Assembly: GCF_003991225.1 (NCBI RefSeq)
Contig: NZ_JTFC01000032.1
Span: forward strand, 1 to 64,000
Direction of reading: 5' to 3'
DNA from: Candidatus Kurthia intestinigallinarum
GTDB taxonomy: Bacteria; Bacillota; Bacilli; Bacillales_A; Planococcaceae
Length of the DNA stretch: 64,000 nucleotides
In this document: positions 18,074-27,646 of the stretch, in pieces
Layout: every line of letters begins with the position of its first letter
Numbering within the stretch: position 1 is the first letter of the stretch
Translations under genes and position numbers: made by a program
Notes under the pieces: model-generated
The model's input: the letters and a program-made list of their open reading frames with translations, nothing else
Database searches by the model: none
Told to the model about the DNA's origin: nothing

Positions 18074-18794
18074 TCCTCTTGCTGGCGACACGCTTGTACT
18101 CACGGGGACAAGTGTGACAAAAGCGATTGCTGAGTATATTCAAAAACTCGGTGGTCAAGCAGTACATCTACCGCTCATTGAAGTTGTAGAGCGTACGGCA
18201 GAGGATCATGAAAAATTTATTGCAAGTATGGATGCAGAGTGGCTTATTTTTACGAGTCAGTCTGCTGTCCGTTTTTTTAAGCAAAAATTGATTCGTTACG
18301 GCTATACAGCAGCACATTGGCACGGCAAGGTAGCTGTTGTCGGAGAAAAGACAGCAGCAGCTCTTAGCGCAATCGGTTTTACAATTGATTTTATGCCAAG
18401 CATTTATAGCGCAGATGTTTTCATTAAGGAATTTCAGCCAGCAATTGTGGAGAAATGTGTGTTTTTCCGTGGTAATTTAGCGAAATCTACAATCCCCGAT
18501 GGTCTCAACTGTGATGTAGAGTGCTATACTGTGTATGACACAGTTCAGACTGCTCGGCATATGCCAGCACTTAATGAACTGTTAACGGAGCGAGTCACGA
18601 TTATTTTTGCCAGTCCATCTGCGGTCGAGGTGTTCGAAGCACATAAAGCATCAAAACCTTATCATGTCGCAGCAATTGGACATATTACAAAAACGGCACT
18701 CGAAAATGCGGGAGAAATGAATATTATCATGCCTCATACGTATACGATGCGCGCCGTAATTGATGAACTCGTCAAACAGAAAGGAACGAATTAA
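18060..18794 (+). CDS. hemD: Uroporphyrinogen-III synthase
   Basis: The 244-residue protein cyclises hydroxymethylbilane to uroporphyrinogen III. The family is weakly conserved, but [16 protein letters not shown] at the start, [24 protein letters not shown] and [12 protein letters not shown] fit its two-lobe Rossmann-like fold. The ATG at 18060 lies inside the end of hemC. It is followed two bases later by hemB. Assignment relies on operon position as well as these motifs. Confidence 0.93.
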   Translation: MNNTNPLAGDTLVLTGTSVTKAIAEYIQKLGGQAVHLPLIEVVERTAEDHEKFIASMDAEWLIFTSQSAVRFFKQKLIRYGYTAAHWHGKVAVVGEKTAAALSAIGFTIDFMPSIYSADVFIKEFQPAIVEKCVFFRGNLAKSTIPDGLNCDVECYTVYDTVQTARHMPALNELLTERVTIIFASPSAVEVFEAHKASKPYHVAAIGHITKTALENAGEMNIIMPHTYTMRAVIDELVKQKGTN

Positions 18795-18796
18795 AC

Positions 18797-19780
18797 ATGA
18801 CACAATTAACATTCAAACGCCACCGTCGCTTACGTCAAACAGCCGTACTGCGCAAAATGGTTCAAGAAACACATTTACACAAGGAAGATTTCATTTACCC
18901 AATCTTTGTTCAAGATGGTGAAAACATTAAAAATGAAGTGTCTTCAATGCCAGGTGTGTTCCAATTTTCAATTGACCGCTTAGGTGAAGAAATGGATGAA
19001 GTTGTTGCGTTAGGCATTCCAGCTGTTATTTTATTCGGTTTACCAGCTGAAAAAGATGAAACAGGCTCACAAGCTTATCACGATCATGGCATCGTTCAAG
19101 AAGCGACACGCTTTATTAAAAAGAATTATCCAAACGTTTTAGTTATAGCAGATACATGCTTATGTGAATTCACCTCTCATGGTCACTGCGGCGTTGTATC
19201 GGCTGATGAAAAAATATTAAATGACCCATCTCTTGATTTATTAGCAAAAACAGCGGTATCTCAAGCAGAAGCGGGTGCAGACATTATCGCCCCATCAAAT
19301 ATGATGGACGGCTTTGTTGCAGCAATCCGCGAAGGCTTAGATGCAGCAGGCTTTGAAGATGTGCCAATCATGTCCTATGCAGTAAAATACGCTTCAGCTT
19401 ACTATGGACCATTCCGCGATGCAGCAGACGGCGCACCACAGTTTGGTGACCGTAAAACATATCAAATGGACCCAGCAAATCGTATGGAAGCAATGCGTGA
19501 AGCAACATCTGATATTGAAGAGGGTGCAGACTTCCTAATCGTTAAACCCGCATTAGCTTATTTAGATATCGTACGCGATGTGCGCAATAACTATGACGTA
19601 CCTGTTGTTGCGTACAATGTATCTGGTGAGTATGCGATGGTTAAAGCAGCTGCGCTAAATGGCTGGATTGATGAAAAACAAGTAGTGCTTGAAACATTAT
19701 TAGGAATGAAACGCGCAGGCGCTGATTTAATTATTACGTATCATGCAAAAGATGCGATTCGTTTTATGGAGGGTAAATAA
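18797..19780 (+). CDS. hemB: Delta-aminolevulinic acid dehydratase (porphobilinogen synthase)
   Basis: The enzyme condenses two 5-aminolevulinate molecules to porphobilinogen. The zinc-binding cysteines are in [13 protein letters not shown] (C121, C123, C131), marking the zinc-dependent type. The two active-site lysines are K197 (MSYAVKYAS) and K250 ([11 protein letters not shown]); the second forms the Schiff base. It has 327 residues. It lies tightly between hemD and hemL with gaps of two bases on both sides. Confidence 0.97.
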   Translation: MTQLTFKRHRRLRQTAVLRKMVQETHLHKEDFIYPIFVQDGENIKNEVSSMPGVFQFSIDRLGEEMDEVVALGIPAVILFGLPAEKDETGSQAYHDHGIVQEATRFIKKNYPNVLVIADTCLCEFTSHGHCGVVSADEKILNDPSLDLLAKTAVSQAEAGADIIAPSNMMDGFVAAIREGLDAAGFEDVPIMSYAVKYASAYYGPFRDAADGAPQFGDRKTYQMDPANRMEAMREATSDIEEGADFLIVKPALAYLDIVRDVRNNYDVPVVAYNVSGEYAMVKAAALNGWIDEKQVVLETLLGMKRAGADLIITYHAKDAIRFMEGK

Positions 19781-19782
19781 AC

Positions 19783-21075
19783 ATGACTCGTTCGTTCGAT
19801 AAATCAAAGGCTATTTATGAAGAAGCCGTTAATTTAATGCCAGGTGGCGTTAACTCACCTGTCCGTGCTTTTAAAGCTGTAAACCAAGCACCAATCGTTA
19901 TGGACCATGGTAAAGGCGCTATTATCACAGACGTTGATGGCAACGACTATATCGACTATGTATTATCATGGGGCCCACTTATTTTAGGCCATGCAGAACC
20001 AAATGTTATTAAAGCTATTCAAGACGTTGCGATGCAAGGTACAAGCTTTGGTGCATCAACTGCTGTTGAAAATGAATTAGCAAAAGAAGTAATCAAACGT
20101 GTACCATCTGTTGAAATGGTGCGTATGGTGAACTCTGGTACAGAGGCAACCTTATCAGCGATTCGTCTAGCGCGTGGTTTCACAGGTCGCGATAAAATCT
20201 TGAAATTTGAAGGTTCTTACCACGGTCACAGTGACTCATTATTAATTAAAGCAGGCTCAGGTGTTGCGACACTTGGCTTACCAGATAGCCCTGGGGTACC
20301 AATGGGGATTGCTCAAAATACATTAACGGTGCCATATAATGATTTAGAATCGGTTAAATTAGCATTCGAACATTATGGGGAAGACATCGCAGCGATTATC
20401 GTTGAGCCTGTCGCAGGGAATATGGGCTGTGTGCCACCACTACCTGGTTTTTTAGAAGGTTTACGTGATATTACAACGAAAGCGGGCACATTATTAATCT
20501 TTGATGAAGTAATGACAGGCTTCCGTGTAGGCTTTAACTCAGCGCAAGGTTACTACGGTGTGACACCAGACCTTACTTGCTTAGGCAAAGTAATCGGTGG
20601 TGGTCTACCAGTTGGTGCGTTCGGTGGCCGTCGTGACATTATGGAGCAAATTGCGCCAGCAGGTCCAGTTTACCAAGCAGGTACTTTGTCAGGGAATCCA
20701 TTAGCGATGACAGCTGGTTTAGAAACAATTAATCGCCTAACACCTGAATCATATGCTTACTTTGAAAAATTAGGCGACCGTCTAGAGCAAGGTTTCCGTG
20801 AAGCGGCAGAAACATACAATATTCCGCACACTGTAAACCGCGCAGGCTCAATGATTGGTTACTTCTTAACAAATGAACAAGTTATTAACTTTGATACAGC
20901 AAAAACAGCGGATCTTGATTTATTCGCTGAATACTACGGCTTAATGGCACAAGAAGGCGTATTCCTTCCACCATCACAATTTGAAGGGGTCTTCATGTCA
21001 ACAGCTCATACAGAAGCGCATATTGACCAAACGGTTGCTGCATTCCAAAAAGTATTTAAACAATTACGTCGCTAA
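19783..21075 (+). CDS. hemL: Glutamate-1-semialdehyde 2,1-aminomutase
   Basis: This class III pyridoxal-phosphate aminotransferase makes 5-aminolevulinate from the HemA product. The PLP lysine is K269 in [10 protein letters not shown], with the preceding FDEVMTGFR supplying the aspartate that contacts the ring nitrogen. It has 430 residues, normal length. It is the last gene of hemAXCDBL and ends at a bidirectional terminator. In Bacillus spoVID and ysxE follow here; they are absent. Confidence 0.97.
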   Translation: MTRSFDKSKAIYEEAVNLMPGGVNSPVRAFKAVNQAPIVMDHGKGAIITDVDGNDYIDYVLSWGPLILGHAEPNVIKAIQDVAMQGTSFGASTAVENELAKEVIKRVPSVEMVRMVNSGTEATLSAIRLARGFTGRDKILKFEGSYHGHSDSLLIKAGSGVATLGLPDSPGVPMGIAQNTLTVPYNDLESVKLAFEHYGEDIAAIIVEPVAGNMGCVPPLPGFLEGLRDITTKAGTLLIFDEVMTGFRVGFNSAQGYYGVTPDLTCLGKVIGGGLPVGAFGGRRDIMEQIAPAGPVYQAGTLSGNPLAMTAGLETINRLTPESYAYFEKLGDRLEQGFREAAETYNIPHTVNRAGSMIGYFLTNEQVINFDTAKTADLDLFAEYYGLMAQEGVFLPPSQFEGVFMSTAHTEAHIDQTVAAFQKVFKQLRR

Positions 21076-21080
21076 GACGA

Positions 21081-21120
21081 AAAAAGAGGACTTCGTACAA
21101 TTTGTACGGAGTCCTCTTTT
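21081..21120. terminator. Bidirectional terminator between hemL and the VOC gene
   Basis: AAAAGAGGACTTCGTACA pairs with the matching arm ending in GTCCTCTTTT across an ATTT loop, with A and T runs on both sides, so it serves both convergent genes. Confidence 0.92.
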
Positions 21121-21122
21121 AT

Positions 21123-21515
21123 TTAAAATGAATCACGTAATTCAATAATTGTTCCTTCTGGGGCAACAACTTTTGCTAGATGGCTACCTTCAACGTCATA
21201 AAGTACTTGACCGTTCTTTTTCGCAAATGGTAGTCCGAGCACTTGTAAGCGAGCCACTTCTTTTTGTAAGTCTTCGATATAGAGACAGAAGTGCACAGGT
21301 CCGGCAGAATGCTTCGAAAAATCACGAAGTAACTCACCTTGCTTTGCTGTTTGTAGCTCGATATAAAAGTGGTCCATCTTCAACCAGCTATTATAATCGC
21401 GCGAATGAAAGCCCTGCGATTCCTTGGCAAGCGTGAAGCCGAGTGTCTCATAGAAATTTTTCGATGCTGCATAATCATTTGTCTGAATACAAATATGATG
21501 AATAAATCGTTTCAT
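21123..21515 (-). CDS. VOC (glyoxalase/dioxygenase) family protein
   Basis: The 130-residue protein has one vicinal-oxygen-chelate fold: IHHICIQTNDYAASKNFYETLGF at the N-terminus (metal-ligand histidine in HHICIQ), VHFCLYIEDL in the middle and APEGTIIELRD at the end with the second-half glutamate. The substrate is unknown; the family spans glyoxalases, antibiotic-binding proteins and dioxygenases. The start is the ATG at 21515 with AGGTGA upstream rather than the GTG three codons earlier. It is convergent with hemL and is the only extra gene between hemL and valS. Confidence 0.85.
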   Translation of the reverse strand: MKRFIHHICIQTNDYAASKNFYETLGFTLAKESQGFHSRDYNSWLKMDHFYIELQTAKQGELLRDFSKHSAGPVHFCLYIEDLQKEVARLQVLGLPFAKKNGQVLYDVEGSHLAKVVAPEGTIIELRDSF

Positions 21516-21551
21516 GCTTATCACCTCTTGATTCCAACATAACAGAAATAC

Positions 21552-21580
21552 TTGAAAAAGGGAAATAAATTAGATACAAT
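21552..21580 (+). promoter_or_regulatory. SigA-type promoter of valS
   Basis: TTGAAA (21552-21557) and TACAAT (21575-21580) are separated by exactly 17 bases, just ahead of the T-box leader. A near copy of the -10 region, with a second TACAAT, lies 20 bases downstream. Confidence 0.75.
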
Positions 21581-21589
21581 GAGTTGAAG

Positions 21590-21832
21590 CTAAATACAAT
21601 GCGATGAAGGGGAGGAGTAGAGCACTCCTACTTGTTTAGAGAGGGAACGGTTGGTGAAAGTTCCTCAAGTAGATGCTTGAAGGTAGCCCCAGAGCAGTTT
21701 TTGTGAACTAATAGTAGCAAGAACCGGTGCCGACCCGTTATGTCGAATGAAGCTGCTAGCAATTTGCTAGAAGTAAGGTGGTACCGCGAAGTTCTCTCGT
21801 CCTTATGTTAAGGATTGATGGGGATTTTTTTT
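21590..21832 (+). ncRNA. T-box riboswitch controlling valS
   Basis: The leader has the T-box sequence AAGGTGGTACCGCG at 21775-21788. It also has the stem I apical element GGTTGGTGAAAGTTCC near 21650 and a terminator region ending in a long T run at 21824-21832. A GTA triplet at 21683-21685, after stem I's distal arm, is a plausible valine specifier codon. Uncharged tRNA-Val would stabilise the antiterminator and turn on valS. Exact RNA start and specifier are inferred. Confidence 0.9.
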
Positions 21833-21857
21833 ATGCACAAAATTAGGAGGCGTACTC

Positions 21858-24509
21858 ATGACAGAACAACAAAATATTTCAATGCCAACGAAATACGACC
21901 CAAAAGCTATCGAAGACGGTCGTTATGAATGGTGGCTACAAAAAGATTGTTTTAAAGCACAACCAGAAAGTGGTAAAGAGCCTTATTCAATCGTCATTCC
22001 ACCACCAAACGTAACTGGTAAATTACACTTAGGTCACGCTTGGGATACAACATTACAAGATATTTTAATTCGTATGAAACGTATGCAAGGTTACGATGCA
22101 TTATGGTTACCAGGTATGGACCATGCTGGTATCGCAACACAAGCAAAAGTTGAAGCGAAATTACGCGAACAAGGCATTTCACGTTATGACCTTGGACGTG
22201 AAAAATTCCTAGAAAAAACATGGGAATGGAAAGAAGAATATGCGTCTACAATCCGTTCACAATGGTCTAAATTAGGCTTAGCACTTGATTACTCACGTGA
22301 ACGCTTCACATTAGATGACGGGTTATCAGATGCGGTTAAAGAAGTATTCGTAAAACTTTACGAAAAAGGCTTAATCTACCGCGGTGAACGCATCATCAAC
22401 TGGGACCCAGCAGCACAAACAGCATTATCTGACATCGAAGTAATTTACAAAGATGTTCAAGGTGCTTTCTACCACATGGAATATCAAATTAAAGATAGCG
22501 ACGAAAAAGTCGAAATCGCGACAACTCGTCCAGAAACAATGCTTGGTGACTCAGGTATCGCTGTAAACCCTAACGACGAACGCTATGCACACTTAGTTGG
22601 TAAAACAGCTATCCTACCAATCGTAGGCCGCGAATTACCAATCGTTGCAGATGACTATGTAGATATGGAATTCGGTACAGGTGTTGTAAAAATGACACCA
22701 GCGCATGACCCGAATGACTTTGAAGTAGGTAACCGCCATGACTTAGAACGCATCATGGTTATGAATGGCGACGGTACAATGAATGAAAAAGCGGGCAAAT
22801 ATGCTGGTATGGATCGTTTTGAATGCCGTAAAGAAATCGTAAAAGATTTACAAGAACAAGGCGTATTAATTAAAATCGTAGACCACTTACACTCAGTAGG
22901 TCACTCAGAACGTTCTGGCGCAGTAGTTGAGCCTTATCTTTCTAAACAATGGTTCGTAAAAATGGAACCACTTGCGAAAGAAGCATTAGCGCTTCAACAA
23001 AAAGAAAATGAAAAAGTAAACTTTGTACCACAACGTTTTGAAAACACGTATACACGTTGGATGGAAAATGTTCATGATTGGTGTATTTCTCGTCAATTAT
23101 GGTGGGGTCACCAAATTCCAGCTTGGTATCATAACGAAACAGGCGAATTGTATGTAGGGAAAGAAGCACCTGCAGACGAAGAAAACTGGACACGCGACCA
23201 AGACGTATTAGATACATGGTTCTCATCTGCATTATGGCCATTCTCTACAATGGGCTGGCCTGATGAGGAAGCAGAAGATTTCAAACGCTACTTCCCAACA
23301 GGTGCGCTTGTAACAGGTTATGACATTATTTTCTTCTGGGTTTCTCGTATGATTTTCCAATCACTTGAATTCACAGGCGAACGCCCATTTGAAGACGTAT
23401 TAATCCACGGTTTAGTACGTGATGGCGAAGGACGCAAAATGTCGAAATCACTTGGTAACGGCGTTGACCCAATGGACGTTATTGCTGAGTACGGTGCGGA
23501 CTCATTACGTTTCTTCTTAGCAACTGGTTCATCTCCAGGTCAAGATTTACGTTACACAACTGAAAAAGTAGAAGCTATTTGGAACTTCTCAAATAAAATT
23601 TGGAATGCCTCTCGTTTCGCATTAATGAACATGGATGGCATGACTTATGACGAAATCGATTTAACAGGCGAAAAATCAGTAGCAGATAAATGGATTTTAA
23701 CACGCTTAAATGACACAATCGAAAAAGTAACAGAGCTTGCTGATAAATACGAATTTGGTGAAGTAGGCCGTTACTTAAACAACTTCATCTGGGATGACTT
23801 CTGCTCATGGTACATCGAAATGGCGAAATTACCATTATACGGTGAAGATGAAGCAGCGAAGAAAACAACGCGTTCCGTATTAGCATACGTATTAGACAAT
23901 ACAATGCGTCTATTACACCCATTAATGCCATTTATCACAGAAGAAATTTGGCAACACTTACCACACGAAGGCGAAACAATCGTCAATGCAGCATGGCCAA
24001 CAGTTCGTGAAGATCTTCACTTCGAAGAAGAAGCGAAAAACATGCAACTGTTAATGGACATTATCCACGCAGTACGTAACATTCGTGCGGAAGTAAATAC
24101 ACCAATGAGCAAACAAGTACCAATGTTCATCTCTGCTAAAACAGAAGCAGAACTTGCTGTACTTGAAGCGAATAAATCGTATATTGAAAAATTCTGTAAC
24201 CCAGAAACATTAACAGTAGGCTTAAATGTAGAGCCAGAAGGTAAAACAATGTCAGCTGTTGTTTCAGGAGCAGAATTATTCTTACCATTAAAAGGTTTAA
24301 TTAATATTGAAGATGAGGTTGCTCGTCTTAAAAAAGAATTAGACAAATGGAACAAAGAAGTAAAACGTGTTCAAGGTAAATTAAACAATGAAAAATTCGT
24401 AGCAAGTGCACCAGATGCAGTTGTGGCGAAAGAGCGCGAAAAAGAAGCTGATTACTTGGAAAAACAAGCAACGGTTCAAAAACGTATCGCTGAATTAAAA
24501 GAAATGTAA
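21858..24509 (+). CDS. valS: Valyl-tRNA synthetase
   Basis: This 883-residue class I synthetase charges tRNA-Val with valine and edits threonine. The HIGH motif is HLGH in [11 protein letters not shown] (near residue 57) and KMSKS is at 527-531. A coiled-coil tRNA-binding arm ends the protein ([20 protein letters not shown]). The start is ATG 21858 after AGGAGGCG. It is controlled by the T-box leader upstream and ends in a strong bidirectional terminator. Confidence 0.98.
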   Translation: MTEQQNISMPTKYDPKAIEDGRYEWWLQKDCFKAQPESGKEPYSIVIPPPNVTGKLHLGHAWDTTLQDILIRMKRMQGYDALWLPGMDHAGIATQAKVEAKLREQGISRYDLGREKFLEKTWEWKEEYASTIRSQWSKLGLALDYSRERFTLDDGLSDAVKEVFVKLYEKGLIYRGERIINWDPAAQTALSDIEVIYKDVQGAFYHMEYQIKDSDEKVEIATTRPETMLGDSGIAVNPNDERYAHLVGKTAILPIVGRELPIVADDYVDMEFGTGVVKMTPAHDPNDFEVGNRHDLERIMVMNGDGTMNEKAGKYAGMDRFECRKEIVKDLQEQGVLIKIVDHLHSVGHSERSGAVVEPYLSKQWFVKMEPLAKEALALQQKENEKVNFVPQRFENTYTRWMENVHDWCISRQLWWGHQIPAWYHNETGELYVGKEAPADEENWTRDQDVLDTWFSSALWPFSTMGWPDEEAEDFKRYFPTGALVTGYDIIFFWVSRMIFQSLEFTGERPFEDVLIHGLVRDGEGRKMSKSLGNGVDPMDVIAEYGADSLRFFLATGSSPGQDLRYTTEKVEAIWNFSNKIWNASRFALMNMDGMTYDEIDLTGEKSVADKWILTRLNDTIEKVTELADKYEFGEVGRYLNNFIWDDFCSWYIEMAKLPLYGEDEAAKKTTRSVLAYVLDNTMRLLHPLMPFITEEIWQHLPHEGETIVNAAWPTVREDLHFEEEAKNMQLLMDIIHAVRNIRAEVNTPMSKQVPMFISAKTEAELAVLEANKSYIEKFCNPETLTVGLNVEPEGKTMSAVVSGAELFLPLKGLINIEDEVARLKKELDKWNKEVKRVQGKLNNEKFVASAPDAVVAKEREKEADYLEKQATVQKRIAELKEM

Positions 24510-24512
24510 GAC

Positions 24513-24552
24513 AAAAAAAGCGGGCACCCGTTAAAGGTGTCCGCTTTTTTTT
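24513..24552. terminator. Bidirectional terminator between valS and the ATP-grasp genes
   Basis: AAAAAGCGGGCACC pairs with GGTGTCCGCTTTTT with one mismatch, with an A run before and eight T after. Confidence 0.92.
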
Positions 24553-25342
24553 ATTTTAATAAATGTTGCCATAACAGCTCAGTTAAATCTTTATCAAAGA
24601 GCTCGTAGTATGACCTTGCACCAACAGGGTCTTCCATTTCATTGAATAATAGTTGGTCATGCGTCACATGTAAAAAGTCGATGCCGATATAATCACTCTT
24701 AATCGCTTTTTGAATACGCTGCACGTACGTACGCTGTTCAGCTGTTAAGTCAAATTTTTCAATCGAGCCGCCAAGTGTATAGTTCGAACGAAAATCCCCT
24801 GGGGCACCGATGCGCTTTACAGCACCAATAATATCTTCGCCAATCATCCAAACGCGTACATCAGTGGCATTTGTTTCGATATAAGGTTCAATTAAATAGG
24901 TTGTCAGCTTTGCTTTTGCCGTTTTAAATTGTTCCAGGGTATCGCATTTAAAGACCTCGTTGCCACCATGACCACCGATTGATTTGACGATAACAGGGAA
25001 GTCATCTGCTGTCAGACGCTGTTCAAGCACGCGTGGTACGGTCGGAATACCTTGTAAGATGGCTAGCTGCATCGCGCGTAGCTTATCATTTGCAATACGG
25101 TTGACCTCACTACGATTGACGACGCGACGCCCAAACTGCTCTAATTGCTTTGCAAGCTCAGCATTTCGCGTACGGTTCCAAATAAATAAAGCATCCTTTG
25201 TAGCTTTGATAATATCATGCTGTTCTTCAATTAATAATGTGAGCGTTACATCATGTTGCAATCCAGTTTGTTGCAGTTGTTCAATAAACGACTGATTTTT
25301 TGCTGCATCAGATTCACTATAAAGAAGATACGCCTGCTTCAT
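24551..25342 (-). CDS. RimK-like ATP-grasp ligase, second of a pair
   Basis: The product is about 263 residues. VVNRSEVNRIANDKLRAMQLA, IVKSIGGHGGNEVF and DVRVWMIGEDIIGAVKR are ATP-grasp segments; the metal site is NEMEDPVGARS near the C-terminus. GGAGG before ATG 25342 sets the start, which overlaps the end of the upstream gene by 26 bases, so the two genes are translationally coupled. ATP-grasp enzymes join a carboxylate to an amine or thiol through an acyl phosphate; RimK relatives add amino acids to peptides. The substrate here is unknown. The first half is less conserved than in characterised RimK or LysX. Confidence 0.8.
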   Translation of the reverse strand: MKQAYLLYSESDAAKNQSFIEQLQQTGLQHDVTLTLLIEEQHDIIKATKDALFIWNRTRNAELAKQLEQFGRRVVNRSEVNRIANDKLRAMQLAILQGIPTVPRVLEQRLTADDFPVIVKSIGGHGGNEVFKCDTLEQFKTAKAKLTTYLIEPYIETNATDVRVWMIGEDIIGAVKRIGAPGDFRSNYTLGGSIEKFDLTAEQRTYVQRIQKAIKSDYIGIDFLHVTHDQLLFNEMEDPVGARSYYELFDKDLTELLWQHLLK

Positions 25343-26216
25343 GGCTAGCCTCCAGTTCATGTAAGATGTATTCAACGAAGCGGTCACCTACATTGATGCC
25401 CGTTACGTTGTAAATATTGCGGATGTGACTTGCGGCATTTACTTCACAAACAATCGGTTCTTCGTGTGGACCGAATAATAAATCGACCCCAGCGAAGGCT
25501 GCACCAACGGCTTTTGCAGCACGTAATGCAAGGTCTTTTTGCGCAGTGGTTAAGACGACCGTTTCTGCGGTGCCACCATTTGTAACATTTGCACGGAAAT
25601 CCGTTTCAGAATGACGATACATTGCGGCTACGACCTCATTTCCAATCGTATTGACACGAATGTCGCGTCCTTTACTTGATGCAATAAATTCTTGGAATAC
25701 GAAATCAACACCGCGCAGGCTCTCGACTTTTTCAAAAAATTGCTCGGCCGTTTCAATTAAATAAACCTTCATGCCAAATGAGCCATGACCTTCTTTAATA
25801 ATCATTGGTAGACCAAGTGTATTAAGTACGCCTTCAAAATAACCACTATCACGGATTGTGAATTTAGGATACACTTTTGGCGCCACGATTGTTTTTGGCA
25901 TCGGGATATGTGCCTGTGCTAATTGAATGTATTGTTTGGCTTTGTTGTCGCATGTTTCAATCACATCCGGATCATTAAATATCGGGATACCCTGATTTTT
26001 CAAATAAGTAGCTAATAAAATATCCTTATCTAAAAAAATAACAAAATCAGGTTTGACCTCCAGTGGTGCATGTAACGTCATCGGGATTTCATAGTTTTTA
26101 TAAATAATGGGTTCGACATTGTGGTGTGTACAAGCTTCTGCCATTAAGCGAGCTTGGTCAAGAAATTTATCGGCCACAAGACTACCATTGTAAATAATCC
26201 AGCAAGTTTTTTTCAC
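25317..26216 (-). CDS. RimK-like ATP-grasp ligase, first of a pair
   Basis: The product has about 299 residues. GGAGG upstream favours the GTG at 26216 (VKKTCWIIYNGSL) over an earlier start. ATP-grasp signatures are PMIIKEGHGSFGMKVYL (nucleotide loop), FVFQEFIASSKGRDIRVNTIG, GVDLLF and EVNAASHIRNIYNVTGI (metal ligands, as in RimK and LysX). Family members catalyse ATP-dependent peptide or amide bonds. The gene is transcribed divergently from folC and heads a two-gene operon with the smaller ATP-grasp gene. B. subtilis has no such genes between valS and folC. Function is unknown. Confidence 0.85.
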   Translation of the reverse strand: MKKTCWIIYNGSLVADKFLDQARLMAEACTHHNVEPIIYKNYEIPMTLHAPLEVKPDFVIFLDKDILLATYLKNQGIPIFNDPDVIETCDNKAKQYIQLAQAHIPMPKTIVAPKVYPKFTIRDSGYFEGVLNTLGLPMIIKEGHGSFGMKVYLIETAEQFFEKVESLRGVDFVFQEFIASSKGRDIRVNTIGNEVVAAMYRHSETDFRANVTNGGTAETVVLTTAQKDLALRAAKAVGAAFAGVDLLFGPHEEPIVCEVNAASHIRNIYNVTGINVGDRFVEYILHELEASHEAGVSSL

Positions 26217-26296
26217 GATTAAAGCCTCCAACGAGAAATGGTATATAATAGAGTGTAGCATGAATAAATTGAATTGAATAGCAAGGGGGAGAGCTT

Positions 26297-27553
26297 ATGA
26301 TACCAGCTTTTGATAGCTATAAAGAACGTTTTAATGTAGAGAGTAGTGACGAGATTAAACCGGGGCTCGAAGCAATTGAACAGGCGATGGAGATGCTCGG
26401 TCATCCAGAACTAAGTGTGCCAGTAGTCCATGTGGCAGGGACGAACGGGAAAGGTTCAACAATTGCGATGCTAGAAGCGATTTGCCGTGCACATGATTTG
26501 AAAACGATGACGTTTACATCACCTTGCATAGAAGATGTACATGACCAAATTAAAATTAATAATGGCCCACTTGCGCCGTTTCAAATGGATGCTATTTTTA
26601 AGGAATTAAAAGCAGCAGGTGTTAGTGGGTTACTTACAGATTTTGAATTACTGACGGCAGCTGCTTTTATGGCGTGTAAAATGTATAAGCCAGATATTGC
26701 GATTATTGAAGCAGGCATGGGTGGCCGCTTTGATAGTACAAATGTGGTTCGTCCGATTGTTTCAATCATTCCAAGCATTGCGCTTGAACATACGAATTTC
26801 CTCGGGGATACGCTCGCAAAAATTGCGTACCATAAAGCCGGTATTTTGAAACCAAATGCCATTGCAGTCATCGGTGAATTGCCACAAGAGGCTTTTAATG
26901 TTGTACAAGAAGAAGCCATTAAGAAAGAGGTGATACTGCGTGTCGATGGAGAAGATTTTGAAGCGCTGATTGGCGACACATATGTACAAGGCTTATTAGA
27001 AATAAATGATTTAACACGTAATTTAAAAGGGGCACATCAACGTCATAATATGGCATTAGCGATTACAGCCTTTATCGAAATCGCGCAAAAATTATCACGC
27101 ACGATTCATGAAGATTTAGTGCGCCAAGCGATTGCGAGAGCAACCGTGGCTGGACGTTTCGAGCAATTAAGTAAAAATGTATTTTTAGACGGCGCACATA
27201 ACCCAGCAAGTGCAGCGTCCCTGCGTAAAACAATTACTGATTTATATCCAAATACACCAATTCATATTGTTATGGGGATTTTAAGAGATAAAGATGTGGA
27301 CGGAGTATTGCGCGAGCTCGAGCAAGTATGTGATGACTTTACGTTTGTTGAAGTAGAACGTGAACAACATCGTTTAATGCCTGCTGAGCAACTTTTAGCA
27401 CATAGCCAAGCAACGAATAAGCATGTATCCGGCAATGCACTCGAAGCAGTACTTGAGAAACGTAAAGAACCCGGCATTGTCATTATGACGGGCTCACTTT
27501 ATTTATTAGCACAGTGGCGACATACACTGCAAGAAGTATTTCGTGCACAGTAA
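26297..27553 (+). CDS. folC: Folylpolyglutamate synthase / dihydrofolate synthase
   Basis: This 418-residue Mur-ligase family enzyme adds glutamate to dihydropteroate and extends folate with polyglutamate. The P-loop is GTNGKGST (residues 48-55). EAGMGGRFDSTN and LEHTNFLGDT carry the metal and substrate sites, and FLDGAHNPAS marks the C-terminal domain. ATG 26297 follows AGGGGGAGAG. It follows valS in the B. subtilis order; here the two ATP-grasp genes are inserted between them. Confidence 0.96.
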   Translation: MIPAFDSYKERFNVESSDEIKPGLEAIEQAMEMLGHPELSVPVVHVAGTNGKGSTIAMLEAICRAHDLKTMTFTSPCIEDVHDQIKINNGPLAPFQMDAIFKELKAAGVSGLLTDFELLTAAAFMACKMYKPDIAIIEAGMGGRFDSTNVVRPIVSIIPSIALEHTNFLGDTLAKIAYHKAGILKPNAIAVIGELPQEAFNVVQEEAIKKEVILRVDGEDFEALIGDTYVQGLLEINDLTRNLKGAHQRHNMALAITAFIEIAQKLSRTIHEDLVRQAIARATVAGRFEQLSKNVFLDGAHNPASAASLRKTITDLYPNTPIHIVMGILRDKDVDGVLRELEQVCDDFTFVEVEREQHRLMPAEQLLAHSQATNKHVSGNALEAVLEKRKEPGIVIMTGSLYLLAQWRHTLQEVFRAQ

Positions 27554-27593
27554 ATCAATATCAAAAAGACATAGCTAATTGGGGAAATGAGCA

Positions 27594-27637
27594 TAAAAAA
27601 AGAGGGAGTCGTGTTTTGGCACGATTCCCTCTTTTTG
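27594..27637. terminator. Bidirectional terminator between folC and the leftward PilX-like gene
   Basis: AAAAAGAGGGAGTCGTG pairs with CACGATTCCCTCTTTTT with one mismatch around a short loop, with A and T runs on the two sides. Confidence 0.92.
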
Positions 27638-27646
27638 ATGCGAACT

